Shown here: piece after piece, positions 37,001-49,600 of the stretch | How the letters are laid out: every line of letters starts with the position of its first letter | Position numbering within the stretch: the first letter of the stretch is position 1 | Source of the DNA: Microvelia longipes | Lineage: Eukaryota; Arthropoda; Insecta; Hemiptera; Veliidae | Assembly: GCA_018340805.1 (NCBI GenBank) | Contig: JACMZG010000008.1 | Coordinates: forward strand, 23,523,748 to 23,587,747 | Length of the DNA stretch: 64,000 bases | Direction of reading: 5' to 3' | Translations under genes and position numbers: made by a program | The notes under the pieces: model-generated | Database searches by the model: none | What the model saw: the letters and a program-made list of their open reading frames with translations, nothing else | What the model was told of the DNA's origin: nothing

Positions 37001-40000
37001 ACACACAGAACAATTCTCTTGATAAATTTCTGCTTGGGAGTTTTGAGAAATGATCCATGTACGGTCATGCCATATATACGTCTTAAGCCTTATGGTGGTA
37101 TGTTAACTCGATCCTTGTCCTGAACAGTTTTAGAGATATGTGAAAAATTCAGTCCAAAGATACAGCATTCTTCTCCTCTGACTATAATTAGTTTTAAAGT
37201 TGATGCTGATCATTTTCCTTTGCTGTCCATTTAGTGTGAGCAGATAAAAATGGTAAGTTATCATTTACTTTTAAAGGTGAAACACGTTTATTTCTTAATA
37301 GTAAATATTGTGGTTGTGCGGATAATGAAAATAAAATTCACAAATATTATTCTCTATTGCTATTCGGTACAGATAAAAATAAATATATTGGAAACATGTA
37401 ATTGATAAGGTCATTTATATATAGACAGCTCAATTGTAATTTTAATGTAGCGAGAATTTAACATCACATTTCTGCCAATTTAGAATGACTTTAACATCGG
37501 GTCCGGGAGGGATGATTGGAAAAAATCGGCTGCTTCGGTCTCTGGAATTAGTTTTTCATGCGGAAGTTCTCCTTTAAAGGTTTTGTGACACTTGCGCTCC
37601 CTCATTGGGTTAGATTTCGCACCCCTACATAGTTTTGCTGGTTGCAAGTGCCCCTGCATAAATGTTTCTTTTATTTGATGAAGGAAAATAGGCGTTGGAG
37701 TGGAATCAGGAACCATACCAGGGATAAGCCAACGTAGGAAATAACCTTTTTCTGAATATGACGAAATGAGAAACATATATACAAGAATATCGCTTCCTGT
37801 TTACATTGCATAATATTTTGAAGCAAGTTTTGCTAAACTTTAAAGGCTGATGTGGTGGCAAGCTACTCGGGAAATTTATCTATTCCCACTATACAAATTT
37901 TCTCAAAATAAATGAAGAAAAGTCTTTGAATTTTGAGTAAAGATGCAGTGAAGTAATATTTGTTTTCAAGTAGTAAATGATAGTGGTATAATTAGTTTGT
38001 AGAATAGTGGGTAATAATACAGCGGATATATAATTATCTTACGGTGGTGTAAGTTTATTCTAAATGTGTTATTAATAATCTCTTGTTTTGGCACACTTAA
38101 TAAACATCATATAAAACTTTATAGGATTAATAATGAGGACAGATTTTGTAATAAGATGTCTGCCAGTGGTAATTGCTTTAAATATGTGGTGGTTAACTAA
38201 TCACATAGTTGCAAATCAATTATATTATTTTTATAATAATCGACTTTATTAATAATAACAATTTAAAAATGAAATATTTATGTTAATTAAATAGTTTACT
38301 CAGAACTTTTTTTAGTATCGACGGCCAGTGGATTTACAGAATTGTGGATGTGTGGTCGAAGGAAGTCTCAAAGGTGCTTTTAATATATATTAAACATAAC
38401 ATGTAATATGATACGATCAGGCCCTAAATATATGGCAATAAGGAGATCATGGAGATAGCCCACTTTCTAGTCAATATATTGTGTTATTGAAAAAATGTCT
38501 AGAACTCTTTATAAGTAGATATATTAATAAGGGAGGAATAGTTGCCCTATACTCAAATAGCATATGCAGACGCGCTCTAAAACAATATAATTGTTTGGGC
38601 GCTACTCAGGCGGCTTTGTGGTAGACACTGCTTTGAAACTTCACTCGCCAAGAAAAAGAGTTAAGGGTTTATGATAAAAGGTGGACAGTTTCGGCTTCCG
38701 CAGTGTCTATTTGTGTTTTTTGAGTTCGCATAGTTTTATTCACTCTAGTATCATACGTTACTCGTATTTTTGTTGCTGTTTATTATTCAAGTATTATATT
38801 CTTATAGTCAATTGTGGTTAGGTTTGTGCTCTTTCTGCATATACTTTCACCAATTCAGGGCCCTTTCTATGAGGTAATTGGTAGTAACCCCTCTTCATGA
38901 GAATAGACCCAGAAATATTTTATGTCATATAGAAAAACTATTTCTTGAGATATTTCTTCCCTATGCACTTTTTGTTCCTCTCGTTGAGAATAAATTAACG
39001 AGTGGAGGTTATTCATTGAATTGCTGCGTTTATTTTAGTCTGCAGTTTTGAGATGTTTTTTATCATTGGTTAAGGACAATTAATTATTCTCTATAGATCT
39101 AGAAGTAATTAGATGTTTTCCTAAAATTAATGTTACCGGAGCCTTAACAATTCTAATTTGTAGTAATATATTAGTATATATTATAGTGATTTCTTATTTC
39201 CTATAGAATAGGGCAACCATTCTGTCCTACCGGCTTATCTTATTACCTCAGATGATGCTTTTATAACAGATCTTGTTGGGGGGCTCTGTGTAACCTAACT
39301 TTAACCAACACCACGAGTGTGTCCTAAAACGTTATGATAAATCAAACGAAAGCACACACTTTTCCTGTGCTCTTTCTTGTTGGTTTTGACTTGTACTTAG
39401 TAACCAGTCAACCATTTTATTTATGAACGGTAATTCATATTATAGAGAGTCCGTAGGCATGAGCGTCAAAACGTCGTGTGCCGCAAATAGAACTTGAATA
39501 AAAAACGAAAGGTGTGATTTATAGTTATAAATTTGTTTATTAGAATTGTTTTTTAAGATTTCTTATTATTCTGACGATATATAATTTCGTTTATATCGCA
39601 TTTATATTTATCATCAAGTGTTTTAGTTTAACATTAATAATATAAGATCGTATTAAACTGATTGAGCATAATTTCACTGGCAAAACTAGACATTTTAATA
39701 TAGGACGTTAAATAAAACCGTAATGAAATGTGATGTGAAATCTTTGTCATAAATATTTTAGAAGATATTTTTTTACTTTTATTAAGTACTGTTAAATTAA
39801 TTGATTTTTGATTAAGTTTTTAGCTTGTCGCCATACGGTTGACTCTTTGTGTGTGGCTTAGATCTTTGTAAATTGTGTTGATAAGGGTGATATTAAATTA
39901 GAACTCAATAATCAACCTGTATATTCTCACAAATATTTAATCTCTTGTTGTGTGGTACTTTTATTTTTATTTATTGTTCATATAGTATTAATTTTAACAC

Positions 40001-43000
40001 TTATCCTTAAAATTAGTTAGTGCTACATAAAATTCCACTTTATTTTAAGTTTTAATTGGTTGTTACAAGTATTTCAAATTAACTGCATGAAGGTGATAAG
40101 TTTTTAACATTTGTGTTTCGTTTTTATAAATGTTTGTGTCACCATTTTAGTTGTTTAATATGTTCTTCATAAAATAATAACCAGATTATTGGTAAATATG
40201 TTTAAAAAACGAACTAATCCTAGCCTATATTTATAAGAAGCCTGATTCTATATTTAAAATCACAGAATAATCGAAATATTTATCCATGAAATATTGAAAC
40301 TTTAATTTTTTTTGACGGCATACAATTAATTTTAAACTATTGAACACAAATAACAACAATTAATAAATAATAGAAGAAAATACATGTCTTTAATGTTAAT
40401 TCTATGACGAAGAATATTTTTAATCACACTTTCGTTTTCCCGCTTATTGGTATTGCCAACCTAAAACTATAACAATCTCTTTCAATCGAGAATCAGTTAT
40501 TATAATTTCGGTACCGTTTTTGAATTATATATTAACAATCGAAATGTTTATGTTATTTTCTCGGTATTCCAAATTCACCTAATTTAATAATATCTCTGAT
40601 GTTAGAGTATTAAGCATTTTTTATGTTGGCAACTCTGATATTTCTGAATTGTTTATATTTTTTACTAGTTGTTGAATCGTCATATTTATATCGTTTGTGT
40701 TGTTTTTTTTTATTTTTTTGTTGATTTTATTTTGTATTAAAAAGTTTACAAATCTCAAACGTTTTGAATAATTTAAACAATAGTGACGTAGAATCAAAAC
40801 ATAGAAACCATTGTCGAAGTTGAGGATTGCTAAGTCATCACCCCAACTCCACCTGTAATTTAGTGAGTATTAGCAACTTATTTTCGAAATCACAGCTTTT
40901 CATATGCCTGCCCTCTTTAAATATCTCACTAGGCTAGGATATAGTCAAAATAATAGGTTTATAATTACACTCGACTTTTACCTCGGAAAGTTATCTCTGT
41001 TAATTTTGCTTCTTTCCTTGCTCCTCAAAGTTACCGCATAAACGTCTTAGGAATCTCACTAATTTACATAAACATTTATATGTATAAGCCGTAGGAAGTT
41101 CCCAGTTTATTCTGTATCTATTATATGTCTGGTTTATAGTTCATATAAGACTTTCGTTTCACTAGCGCGGGTGTTTGGTCAGAGCTCGCAGGCTTTAATC
41201 CCTCCTACTGGCGAGCTCATTTTTGCCGTTGTAGAAAAACGAGGATGTAGACACCTTACGGGCGTTAGGGCCCAAAATACTCTTTCTTTTAAATCTCTTA
41301 TGGTTAAAAATAATCGGAACGGTTTGAACCCCGTGATATTCAAACCCTCATTTTGCGGGTGTGTCTGTATAAACACGTTTGAGTTAAGAAACCCCGCTAT
41401 AATATATGGAGAGGTTGAACACAGGAGAGTCTAAACGCTACATCATCACACCTCGTGGTGTGAAAAGCACGTGAAGTAAACCTAGTAATAATATATTTTA
41501 TAGATCATCTTTCGGTGATTATAAAGTCATAATTATAAAGTTTGCACTTCTGTTTATTATCACTGGTCGTAAGTGAAAATTATAAAATAGCTTGTTTGTA
41601 AATTTTTAAAATCGATATAATACATTCTAAATTATTACGTTCATTCTTGTCCTATAATTAATCCAGGGATTGAATATTAATTTTTTCTTCCCAATTCTAT
41701 ACTAACATTTTTAGCTTTAGGATATTTTTTCCGCTACAGATTCCGCTAGCAGCAGTGCCAGACTTTTAAAAAGTGGTGCGATTGATAAGAGAGAATTTTA
41801 TAATCGAATGTATTGTGGATGAATACGTATACCAGTATACTGTATAGCTTATTTTTAATTATAATGAGCTATTATGATGAATTATATACTAGATTGGAAC
41901 ATAACCTATCATTATTACAGATGAGAGTGCCGTTAAATACATCTGTTTTTTGGGGCTCTATACAGGAGCTCTGTTGTAGACCTCATTCGCAAAAAACCTC
42001 TTCTAGAGAGTTGAAAAGGTTAAGTGTGTATAGAAAATAATAAAAAATCTAATATAGATTTCTCGGCTTACTGGCATTGTGTTTGATTTATATCAAAACA
42101 CAGGCTCTGAGTAGATCTTCGTTCGCAAAACCTTCCTCTAAGAGTAAGATATTGTTATTACAAAATAAATCCGTTGTCGACATTTTCCGCATTGTTTGGG
42201 GTTTGTTTCCGTTTATAAACGTTGTATTTAAATAATTACTGTATTTTTTAATGTTTATTTCATCACATTAATACTCAAGGGATTTTCAGGTTACTTTTTT
42301 GATGTTTCAAAATTCAACCGATAGGGCCCCTCTAGTATAATATCTCTATGTGTATAAGGGTTTCTTATTTTTTGAAGTTTTCTTGGAGTGATTTATTTTA
42401 ATTAATTTTAGGGTGTCTAAACTCACTAAAGTCACTCTTTCATCGGAAAACCCTTTGAAATGGGGTTGTCACGAGTTTTTTTAATAATAACTAGTTAAGA
42501 AGTGAATAATCACAAAAATAATGTGTGTTTATATTAACTTATTTATTGTATTTAATGTGACATAATTTTACTTTTGAATAAGTTTTTAGTGTTTTGCCAC
42601 AAAATAGCCATTTAAGATAATGGACTATTTACAATTTATTTCTCGTAAAAGATAGTTATTTAAATTAAATATTATTACATAACTAAATAAAATAATAATG
42701 CTACTTTACAAAAATGATAAACCTTTATCTATATATTATTTTTTAAAATCATTCGTGGTTAAAAAAAACGATTTTTACATATAACGAACAAAATACCAAT
42801 AATCCTTTTGTGAGTTAAGTAGGTCATTTCTATAAGATCTCTTAGACAAATCCTGGAATAATCGAAAGTATTTTATCTATGAAATGGTTTACACATCCTG
42901 TTTCTCTAATAAGAGAAACCTGATTACCGATGGTCCGTAGCGTCTATTAAAGTTTATTAACTCTTTATTTATTTATTTATGTATAGGATGCCTCATACTC

Positions 43001-46000
43001 TATAGGTGCTATTAGCACTCTCTCATATAGTCTATTAATAGAATAACATTATATAACTTAATTATTTGGTTAATATTTATTAATTTCTAGAGATAACAAT
43101 TAGATAACTTATTAATGCATGAGCTAGAATTTATGTGTAAGATGAATACTTGGATCATACCAATTATGGTTTATATTTAGACTCTAATTTTAATGATATA
43201 CGAGGATTCTTTGATCTAAATATGTAAATGGAATCAAGACTAATGCCTAGTATGATTTAGTTACTTGATTTAATAATGAGATATAATATCTAGGCTGATA
43301 TTAAGTGTATTAAAAGTTTTAGTACTTGAATAAAGAATTATTTTAAAAGATTTACCAATAACTACATTTTTATGTTCCAGGTACGTTTAGGTGGATATTT
43401 AGGTATAGTAACATGGTTAAATTAGTATACTTAGATTAAAGGTACTATGTTCGTTTTAATATTATCATAGATTTAAAAAAGTTTATTAATTTAAAATTTT
43501 TGAGAATGTGGTATTTTTGTTTCATATATAACTGAGATCGTTCTAAAATTTCTAGTGCAATATATATGTTGATTCGAGTATTTATTTGTATGAATTGCAG
43601 TGAGTCTTTTAGCAGTCTATAATGCAGTCCATTAGGAAATGGCTGTGTAACTGTTTATTAACAGTTTATATTGACTAGAGAGTCTTGACATTTTTTGAGG
43701 TCGGTTTACTTTGTCCTTTGAGAATATAATTAAGCTATGTTTATTCTTAGTGTGTCAAGTTCCAATCTGCAAGAGCATCTGTCCCTCAGTGTTATTGATT
43801 TTCCTCTGTAAGTCAAACGTATTCTTCTAATATACTCATTACTTCAAGTTTTATAAACTCATTTATTATACAAAATTATAGTAATAGATTAAATTAGAAA
43901 AAAAATGAATAATATATATCTGATTTGAGCTCTCTAATTCTAATTCCTATATGATTAATAGGAAAATAAACTAATAACAACTTATTTTAATAAAAGAAAC
44001 CATAGGCGGCAGTATTAAGATGGAACGATGAATTGAAAGTACATCTGACATGCAAAATTTTATATGTATTTACATAAAGATTTCTATCCGCCGGATATAA
44101 ATTTAAATAAGAACTTATCAACAACATTAGTTAGACAGTAGAAAATTTAGATTAAGTAAATTAATTCGACAGACGAAAAGGAACTCATGTTCACCAATAG
44201 GCATGTTAAAGCATAACAATAATCTTATAGTACTATTAGACATTTAATAATTTACATTAACTAAAACAAGACAGCGAAAATGAGCAATAAAAATTAGAAT
44301 AAATAAAATTATTTAACTCAAACCGAGAACGATAAGACAATCGTACTTTATTTCAGCAATAACTCTACAAACGCTATAACAAGAAATAAATGATTTTCTA
44401 ATATAACAAGTAAAACAGAGTTATAACTAAGAAAGGGCATAGCCTCTTGTTAAATACACTTAGAGGCTTGAAACATCTTTTGTGGCTCTCAAGGGCTCTG
44501 TGTAACCTCATTGAAACTATTGTGAGGTGAGTTTAAGGTTATAAATAATAAATTTATTCCTCATTAGCACGTTTTCTTTGTTATTTGATTGTTTTTATTT
44601 ACTCTGTTTTATATTACTATTATAATATATTGTATTATTGTACTGATTTATATTTTATTAAGCGATATGTTGGTCTCAGGTTTAATTTTTTTTCGATATA
44701 TGTTTTCTATTTTAATACGTTATTATGTGCTCTTCTTTTAGTAATATTACTCTATTTGCTTTGAATATAATCAAATATTGATATTTTTATAATTTTCACA
44801 TATTTAGATTTTTTCTCTTTCTTTTGCTAAATAATACAGTAATGAGCCTATATGTCATAAAATTTTCTTATTTTAATCTTATTGTTTATAAGGCTGTTAC
44901 CCTATGTTTAAAGTGAAAAAAGAATAATAGTCTGCCCTAAATATAAGTATTAGTATTTATATTTTTTATAAAAACATCTTGACGCCATTGCTATAGACCG
45001 CAGTCCTAAGAATTAAAATAGTGCATTGTGAAGTACCTTGTTAGTAATAAGACTACATCTGAAGTCATACGATTTATTTTTAGATTAGTATCTGATTAGT
45101 CTACAGTCATAACTATCACGTCTCTTCAATTCTCTTCTCGCCTCGGCACCTGTAAAATATACTTTTTGAATTGGTTGGAAAGTACCGGCCCTCACAATTT
45201 AAATATTATTTGTTAAGATGAACTAGATGTTTTTTTTAATTTAAAGATTATACTCCACTATGCCCTGTCTTATTTCACATTACAATATTTAAATGAGTAA
45301 CTCAATATTATTATATTGTTTATATATATCCAGGGTACAATATGTGCGCATATAGACAAAAACTAATTATAGAGGTTATATAATTTAATTAAGGTTAATT
45401 TATAAGTCAGTCAGACGATATACTCAGTATTAGAAGACACAATGGGTCAAATAAAATTTACATCATACGGCGTAAGGTACATAATATATCAAATTGTAGC
45501 CTTTATTTACGGCACCTAATAACTGTATTAAACTGAACTTTGTTTAATGTTAAAATTATTAGTCTATTTGTAAGCTAATTTTATATTGACTATGATAAAA
45601 ATTTAGAAAATAATTATTATAACGTAAAACAGATATTTAACGTTGAGTTTTTCACGTAAATTTTAACAAAGGAAAAAACCTTGGCTAAAACTTTTTTTAG
45701 CCCAAATAAAGCTAAGACCTAAAAATGTGATATACTTTTAGTACTAACTTTCAAACCATTATTTTTTATCCTGAAAATTATACATTAAATTATCACGGAA
45801 AATGAGCATAGTCCACCTATCCAGGGCGAAACTCTTCACATATGATAATATGCGCTCGCTTAATAATATTAGATAAAAATACCATCAACCATTCTATCTT
45901 ATTTTGCAATAAGGGGTTCTTGTAGGCGTTGTATGAAAAAAAAGGAAAATTTTGATTAAAATTCATGAATAAATTTCTATAAAAATATTAAGCGTGTTTT

Positions 46001-46600
46001 ATTTTTATCTTCAATAATCAGATAACCACATATATATTATTAGTTAATGGCCTTGTTTAAATTAATGTCAATAAAATTTTACAAAAGCCAATATTTTTTT
46101 TACCATAAGAATTCGCTGATTTTGCAATAAATAATTATTTTACTTTGTAGTCCATTATATATATATATATATACTATACCATTTTAATTGAATTAAACAC
46201 TACTTTCGTTTTAATAGAACTAAGCTGGTAATTTATTAAACAGGGGAAGTCATTGATGAATGTGTTTTAATATATATATATATATATGATATATATATAT
46301 ATATTTATATATGTTCATTCTTGATTTAGACTTGTCTGATGCACTTCTCTAATTTTTACCTTCTTTTATCTCTTGATTTTAAATGTTTAACTTTGATTTT
46401 AATTTTTTAATATTTTAACTCTGCTTAAGTGTAATTCTGTTTTTAAATTTTATATATAAGTTACCTTATGCTTAAGGCGAAAACTGTGTTTTTTATTCCG
46501 TAAGTTTTAAGCTTATAATTCGTATTTTGTATTTTTATCTCTTTAATTTCAGTTTTATTTTAATGATGTATTTATTTAAGTTTTAAGATTGGGTTTTTAA
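34030..46600. other. 12.6-kb intronic block, largely unexplained
   Basis: I found no convincing gene. By eye it holds more CpG and more balanced base composition than the flanking introns. One stretch at 44440-44560 (GAGGCTTGAAACATCTTTTG, GGCTCTGTGTAACCT) recurs at 58365-58470, and related GGGGCTCTGTGTAACCT pieces occur near 39275. Small frames at 36378-36620, 37480-37776 (minus) and 41171-41434 resemble nothing I know. Part of a WD exon should lie here and was not identified. Confidence 0.4.
46158..46315. repeat. Two (TA)n tracts
   Basis: TA runs at about 46158-46172 and 46270-46310. Confidence 0.85.
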
Positions 46601-46620
46601 GAATTTTTATTGTATTGTAG

Positions 46621-46658
46621 GCCCTGATGAAGAACTTGTAGCTAAGTTCGAAACGTTG
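46621..46658 (+). ncRNA. Hammerhead ribozyme-like motif, apparently intact
   Basis: GCC is followed by CTGATGA (46624-46630), a perfect 6-bp stem II (GAACTT, loop GTAGCT, AAGTTC), GAAAC (46650-46654), GTT and GGC. All conserved core positions are present, the outer GCC/GGC pairs as stem I, and GTT fits the NUH cleavage triplet. Stem III is only C-G next to A-U with no loop, the form expected to act as a dimer in Penelope-like elements. Confidence 0.65.
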
Positions 46659-46733
46659 GCTAAGTGAATAAATATATGGTTTTCAAGTAAAGCAGTGTTA
46701 TTATTCTAACCTCATCCCGAGATTGGGGCAAAG

Positions 46734-46745
46734 TGTATATATATA

Positions 46746-46792
<47 letters not shown>

Positions 46793-46975
46793 CTTAATTC
46801 ATATGTCAATGTCTATTCTATCATTTGTACAACGCTGCAAAATTAATTCTGTTCATGATGTATGAACATTTTCATGAATTAGTAATAAATGTGAAAAAAA
46901 ACAAAATATAAAAAAAAAAAATAAATAAAAAAAAATAAAATAAAAATATAAAAAAAAAAAATAAAATAAATATTT
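46734..46975. repeat. (TA)n tract and A-rich low-complexity run
   Basis: TA repeats at 46734-46792 and an AAAATAAAATAA-type run at 46895-46975. The hammerhead tail just upstream runs into this microsatellite, a common 3' terminus for retroposons. Confidence 0.9.
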
Positions 46976-47449
46976 TTATTCACATTTAATTGTTAATAAA
47001 TGTGAATAAATGTTAGTTACATCTTAAAGTGAGTATCAAAAAGTGTGTTGCAAATAAAGCCTATGCAAAGGTTTACAGGCAGCCTCCTCCCTCTGGCATT
47101 TGCCTTGAGGAGGCTCATCTTTTGTTTTTCATTATAATTAAAAAAATTAAATTAATTAATTAATTAATTTAGAAACACTATATTACAAGGTTTACAAGTT
47201 CATAATTTTTTTTTTTCAATTACTATGACAACAGAATGGTGAGTATGTCTGTTTACTAGAACTATATATCTTTTGGTATTTCTAATGATGAACATTTATA
47301 TTTCTTTAACGCATTGCCAAATATTATTTTTGTAAATCTCAGGTCAAAAAAGGCTAAATGATCATTTCATCCCTCCTAATTTTAACTGACTTTTTCTTTT
47401 GGTACATTGAAAAAGTATTCTGTTGGAATTTAAACTTAAAATAATACTG

Positions 47450-47995
47450 ATAAAGAAAGAGCATATGGCAGTAAACACAATGTAATTCTACTGTAGCACG
47501 AATGCGGGTTGACTGATGGTTTTATGTAGGGATAACATCCTAAGAACAAAACATGATTTTATATATGTGTCATGATTTTATATATGTTAAATATCCATTA
47601 ATGAAGAAAGATTGTAAAGAACAAGTATAATAACGTAAAACACCTGCTGATTATTTAATGAAACCAGTCTTAGATGGCAATATGGTAGCGGAAAACAAGA
47701 ATCTACATTAAATTGGCGAGGACTACTTTTAATATAATTTTAATTAAAAACGTTAAACTACTATTTAAAATGCTTAAAATATTGTAATGCACCGATATTT
47801 ATATTAGTATTTTATGAATAATCAATCATTAATTAATAATAGAACATAATAATTCAGCAACCGGAAGTATTGCCAACTTTTTTATAAGAAATTGTATATT
47901 GTTAGGGTGGCAGCATTACTTAAGACCACCAGTGAACCGCCTTTCCTGTTATTAGTAGTGCTCCTTCTATATATAGTATTATTCTAAGCATTTGA
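47450..47995 (+). mobile_element. MITE copy upstream of exon 14
   Basis: The right end reads GGTGGCAGCATTACTTAAGA, then CCACCAGTGAACCGCCTTTC, then AGTGCTCCTTCTATATATAG. The left end has diverged versions (GCGGGTTGACTGATGG near 47503). The interior matches 61700-61980 in the same orientation and 30700-31060 inverted. No reading frame of note. Confidence 0.78.
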
Positions 47996-48056
47996 ATAAA
48001 TCATTTGATATTATTTAAATCTTCAATGTTTCACTAAGTTTAAATTTGTTTTACAG

Positions 48057-48250
48057 GGTCATCAAGCTACTGTGACAGCAGTATCAGTGCTATCTGATAG
48101 TAGGAGAGTAGTAAGCTGTGATAGGCAAGGTGTATTCACTGTGTGGTTGGCTGATAATGCAACCCTCCTTCATTCAGCTTTAGGTCCAACTGCATTCCTA
48201 TCTGTCACTTATAATATGAAACATGTAGTCAGTGGTGATGGTGATAATAG
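48057..48250 (+). CDS. NACHT/WD-repeat protein, exon 14: WD repeat
   Basis: The exon encodes about 64 residues: GHQATVTAVSVLSDSRRVVS, then CDRQGVFTVWLADNATLLHS, then AFLSVTYNMKHVVSGDGDN. It has a full blade with Trp (VFTVW) and the start of the next. It begins on a codon after tttacag and ends with two bases (atag|gtaatc). A MITE lies immediately upstream, ending about 60 bases before the acceptor. Confidence 0.9.
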
Positions 48251-48567
48251 GTAATCATATTGTAAAAACATATTGATAATTATAATTTTAACCTAGCATT
48301 GTTTTTAAAATATGAACTGAAATTATCTTATAGTATCTGTATTTATCAACTCCCGTCAGAATGCAATCACTGGATTGTTTCGCTTACCTGACTCTTTACG
48401 TCAATAAAACTTAACATGTAACAATAATTGTTGTTGTATTACTCAATATAAAATGTAGAAAATATCTTGTTTGTTAATTTTTAGTCTATTTTTATCTAAT
48501 CTTTTTAGATTTATCAGGAATTTGAATAAATGCACTATTAAATAATTTTCCAAAATTATATTTTCAG

Positions 48568-48736
48568 TTTAAGAATCTGGCCATTAATGTCTCATAGAGA
48601 AGATGAGCGGCATGCTGTTAGTCACAGTGAAGAGATAACATGCTTTGTCATTACTGTTGATTCTCTTCATGTTATCACTGGCTCCAGGGATGCTTCACTT
48701 AAAGTCTGGCAGATTGCTGGAGGCAAACTTGTTCAG
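48568..48736 (+). CDS. NACHT/WD-repeat protein, exon 15: WD repeat
   Basis: The exon encodes LRIWPLMSHREDERHAVSHS, then EEITCFVITVDSLHVITGSR and DASLKVWQIAGGKLVQ. The S-x-x-L-R-I-W joins GDGDN of exon 14. A second blade ends with GSRDASLKVWQI. The acceptor is tattttcag. It ends on a codon before gtatga. Confidence 0.92.
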
Positions 48737-49401
48737 GTATGAATGTGATTGAGCACAAGTGCAGTTATTTATACTGGGAATTGAAGAAATAAGTCTCTTC
48801 ACAAAAATCATAGTTTATTGGCCAAGTGCTATCTACCTAACATGAGACCATCATCAGTGCCATATAGATAAAGATGACTGTTAGAAATGCATAAAACTAT
48901 TTTCTTTTCTGAGATAGTAACAGCTCAATGAGTCGAGTAACTTTCATTTTTATCTTTATGGTGTTGGCCTCATGGTAGGTTAAAAATGCTTTGCCAATTA
49001 ACTATTATTTTTTTGGGGAGACTTTTCTTTGTTTCCTAGTTGTTCAGGTGTGCTAAACATTTCTTCATAAAATTAACATCAATGAAAGAAACATTTTAAT
49101 AACTCAAATTTAGGAGACGACTTGACCCAAGTATTTAAAGGAGTTAACAATGTTTTAGTCTTTTTAGTTACTAGACAATAACATGTTGTAGTGACAAGAT
49201 TATCTCTCCTGTTAAATACTGCTCAATAACATTTAATTTTAAAAATAAGTATAAATAGCTCTGGCTTGTGGCAAAATGCCTTGTGCAGCAGTGCCTAAAA
49301 ATTAAAAAAATTGTCAGATAAGAAGGGAATTATTATAATATAATTTAATTTAAAGTAATTATTAATTTTAATGTTGTATGAGCTATTGTTTGTGTCTTTA
49401 G

Positions 49402-49600
49402 GTTCTTGTTGGTCACACAGATCATGTAACATGTGTTGCTGTAGCTATAACTAACAAATCAATAGTAGCTTCGGGTTCTCGAGATTCTAATGTGATAATA
49501 TGGGACATGGAGACGGGAAGTGATCAACACACTCTGCAAGGCCATCTTGGATATGTTACAAATGTTAAGCTCAGTGGGGACGGAACTATGGCTGTTTCTG
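49402..49600 (+). CDS. NACHT/WD-repeat protein, exon 16: WD repeat
   Basis: The exon encodes VLVGHTDHVTCVAVAITNKS, then IVASGSRDSNVIIWDMETGS, then DQHTLQGHLGYVTNVKLSGD. This is a textbook WD40 blade (GH ... SGSRDSNVIIWD) followed by the next GH. The acceptor is gtgtctttag. It ends with one base before gtttgt, a weak but usable donor. Confidence 0.93.

Noticed and set aside
37480..37776. Minus-strand 98-residue frame
   Set aside because: No recognisable motif, no splice context and no repeat partner. Likely chance.
38316..38345. Match of CGACGGCCAGTG to a common cloning-vector primer site, suggesting contamination
   Set aside because: Only 12 bases match and the flanks do not resemble vector sequence. 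Chance is sufficient.
41171..41434. Plus-strand 87-residue frame with a Cys pair
   Set aside because: An overlapping minus frame of similar length and no recognisable domain. Probably part of a decayed repeat.
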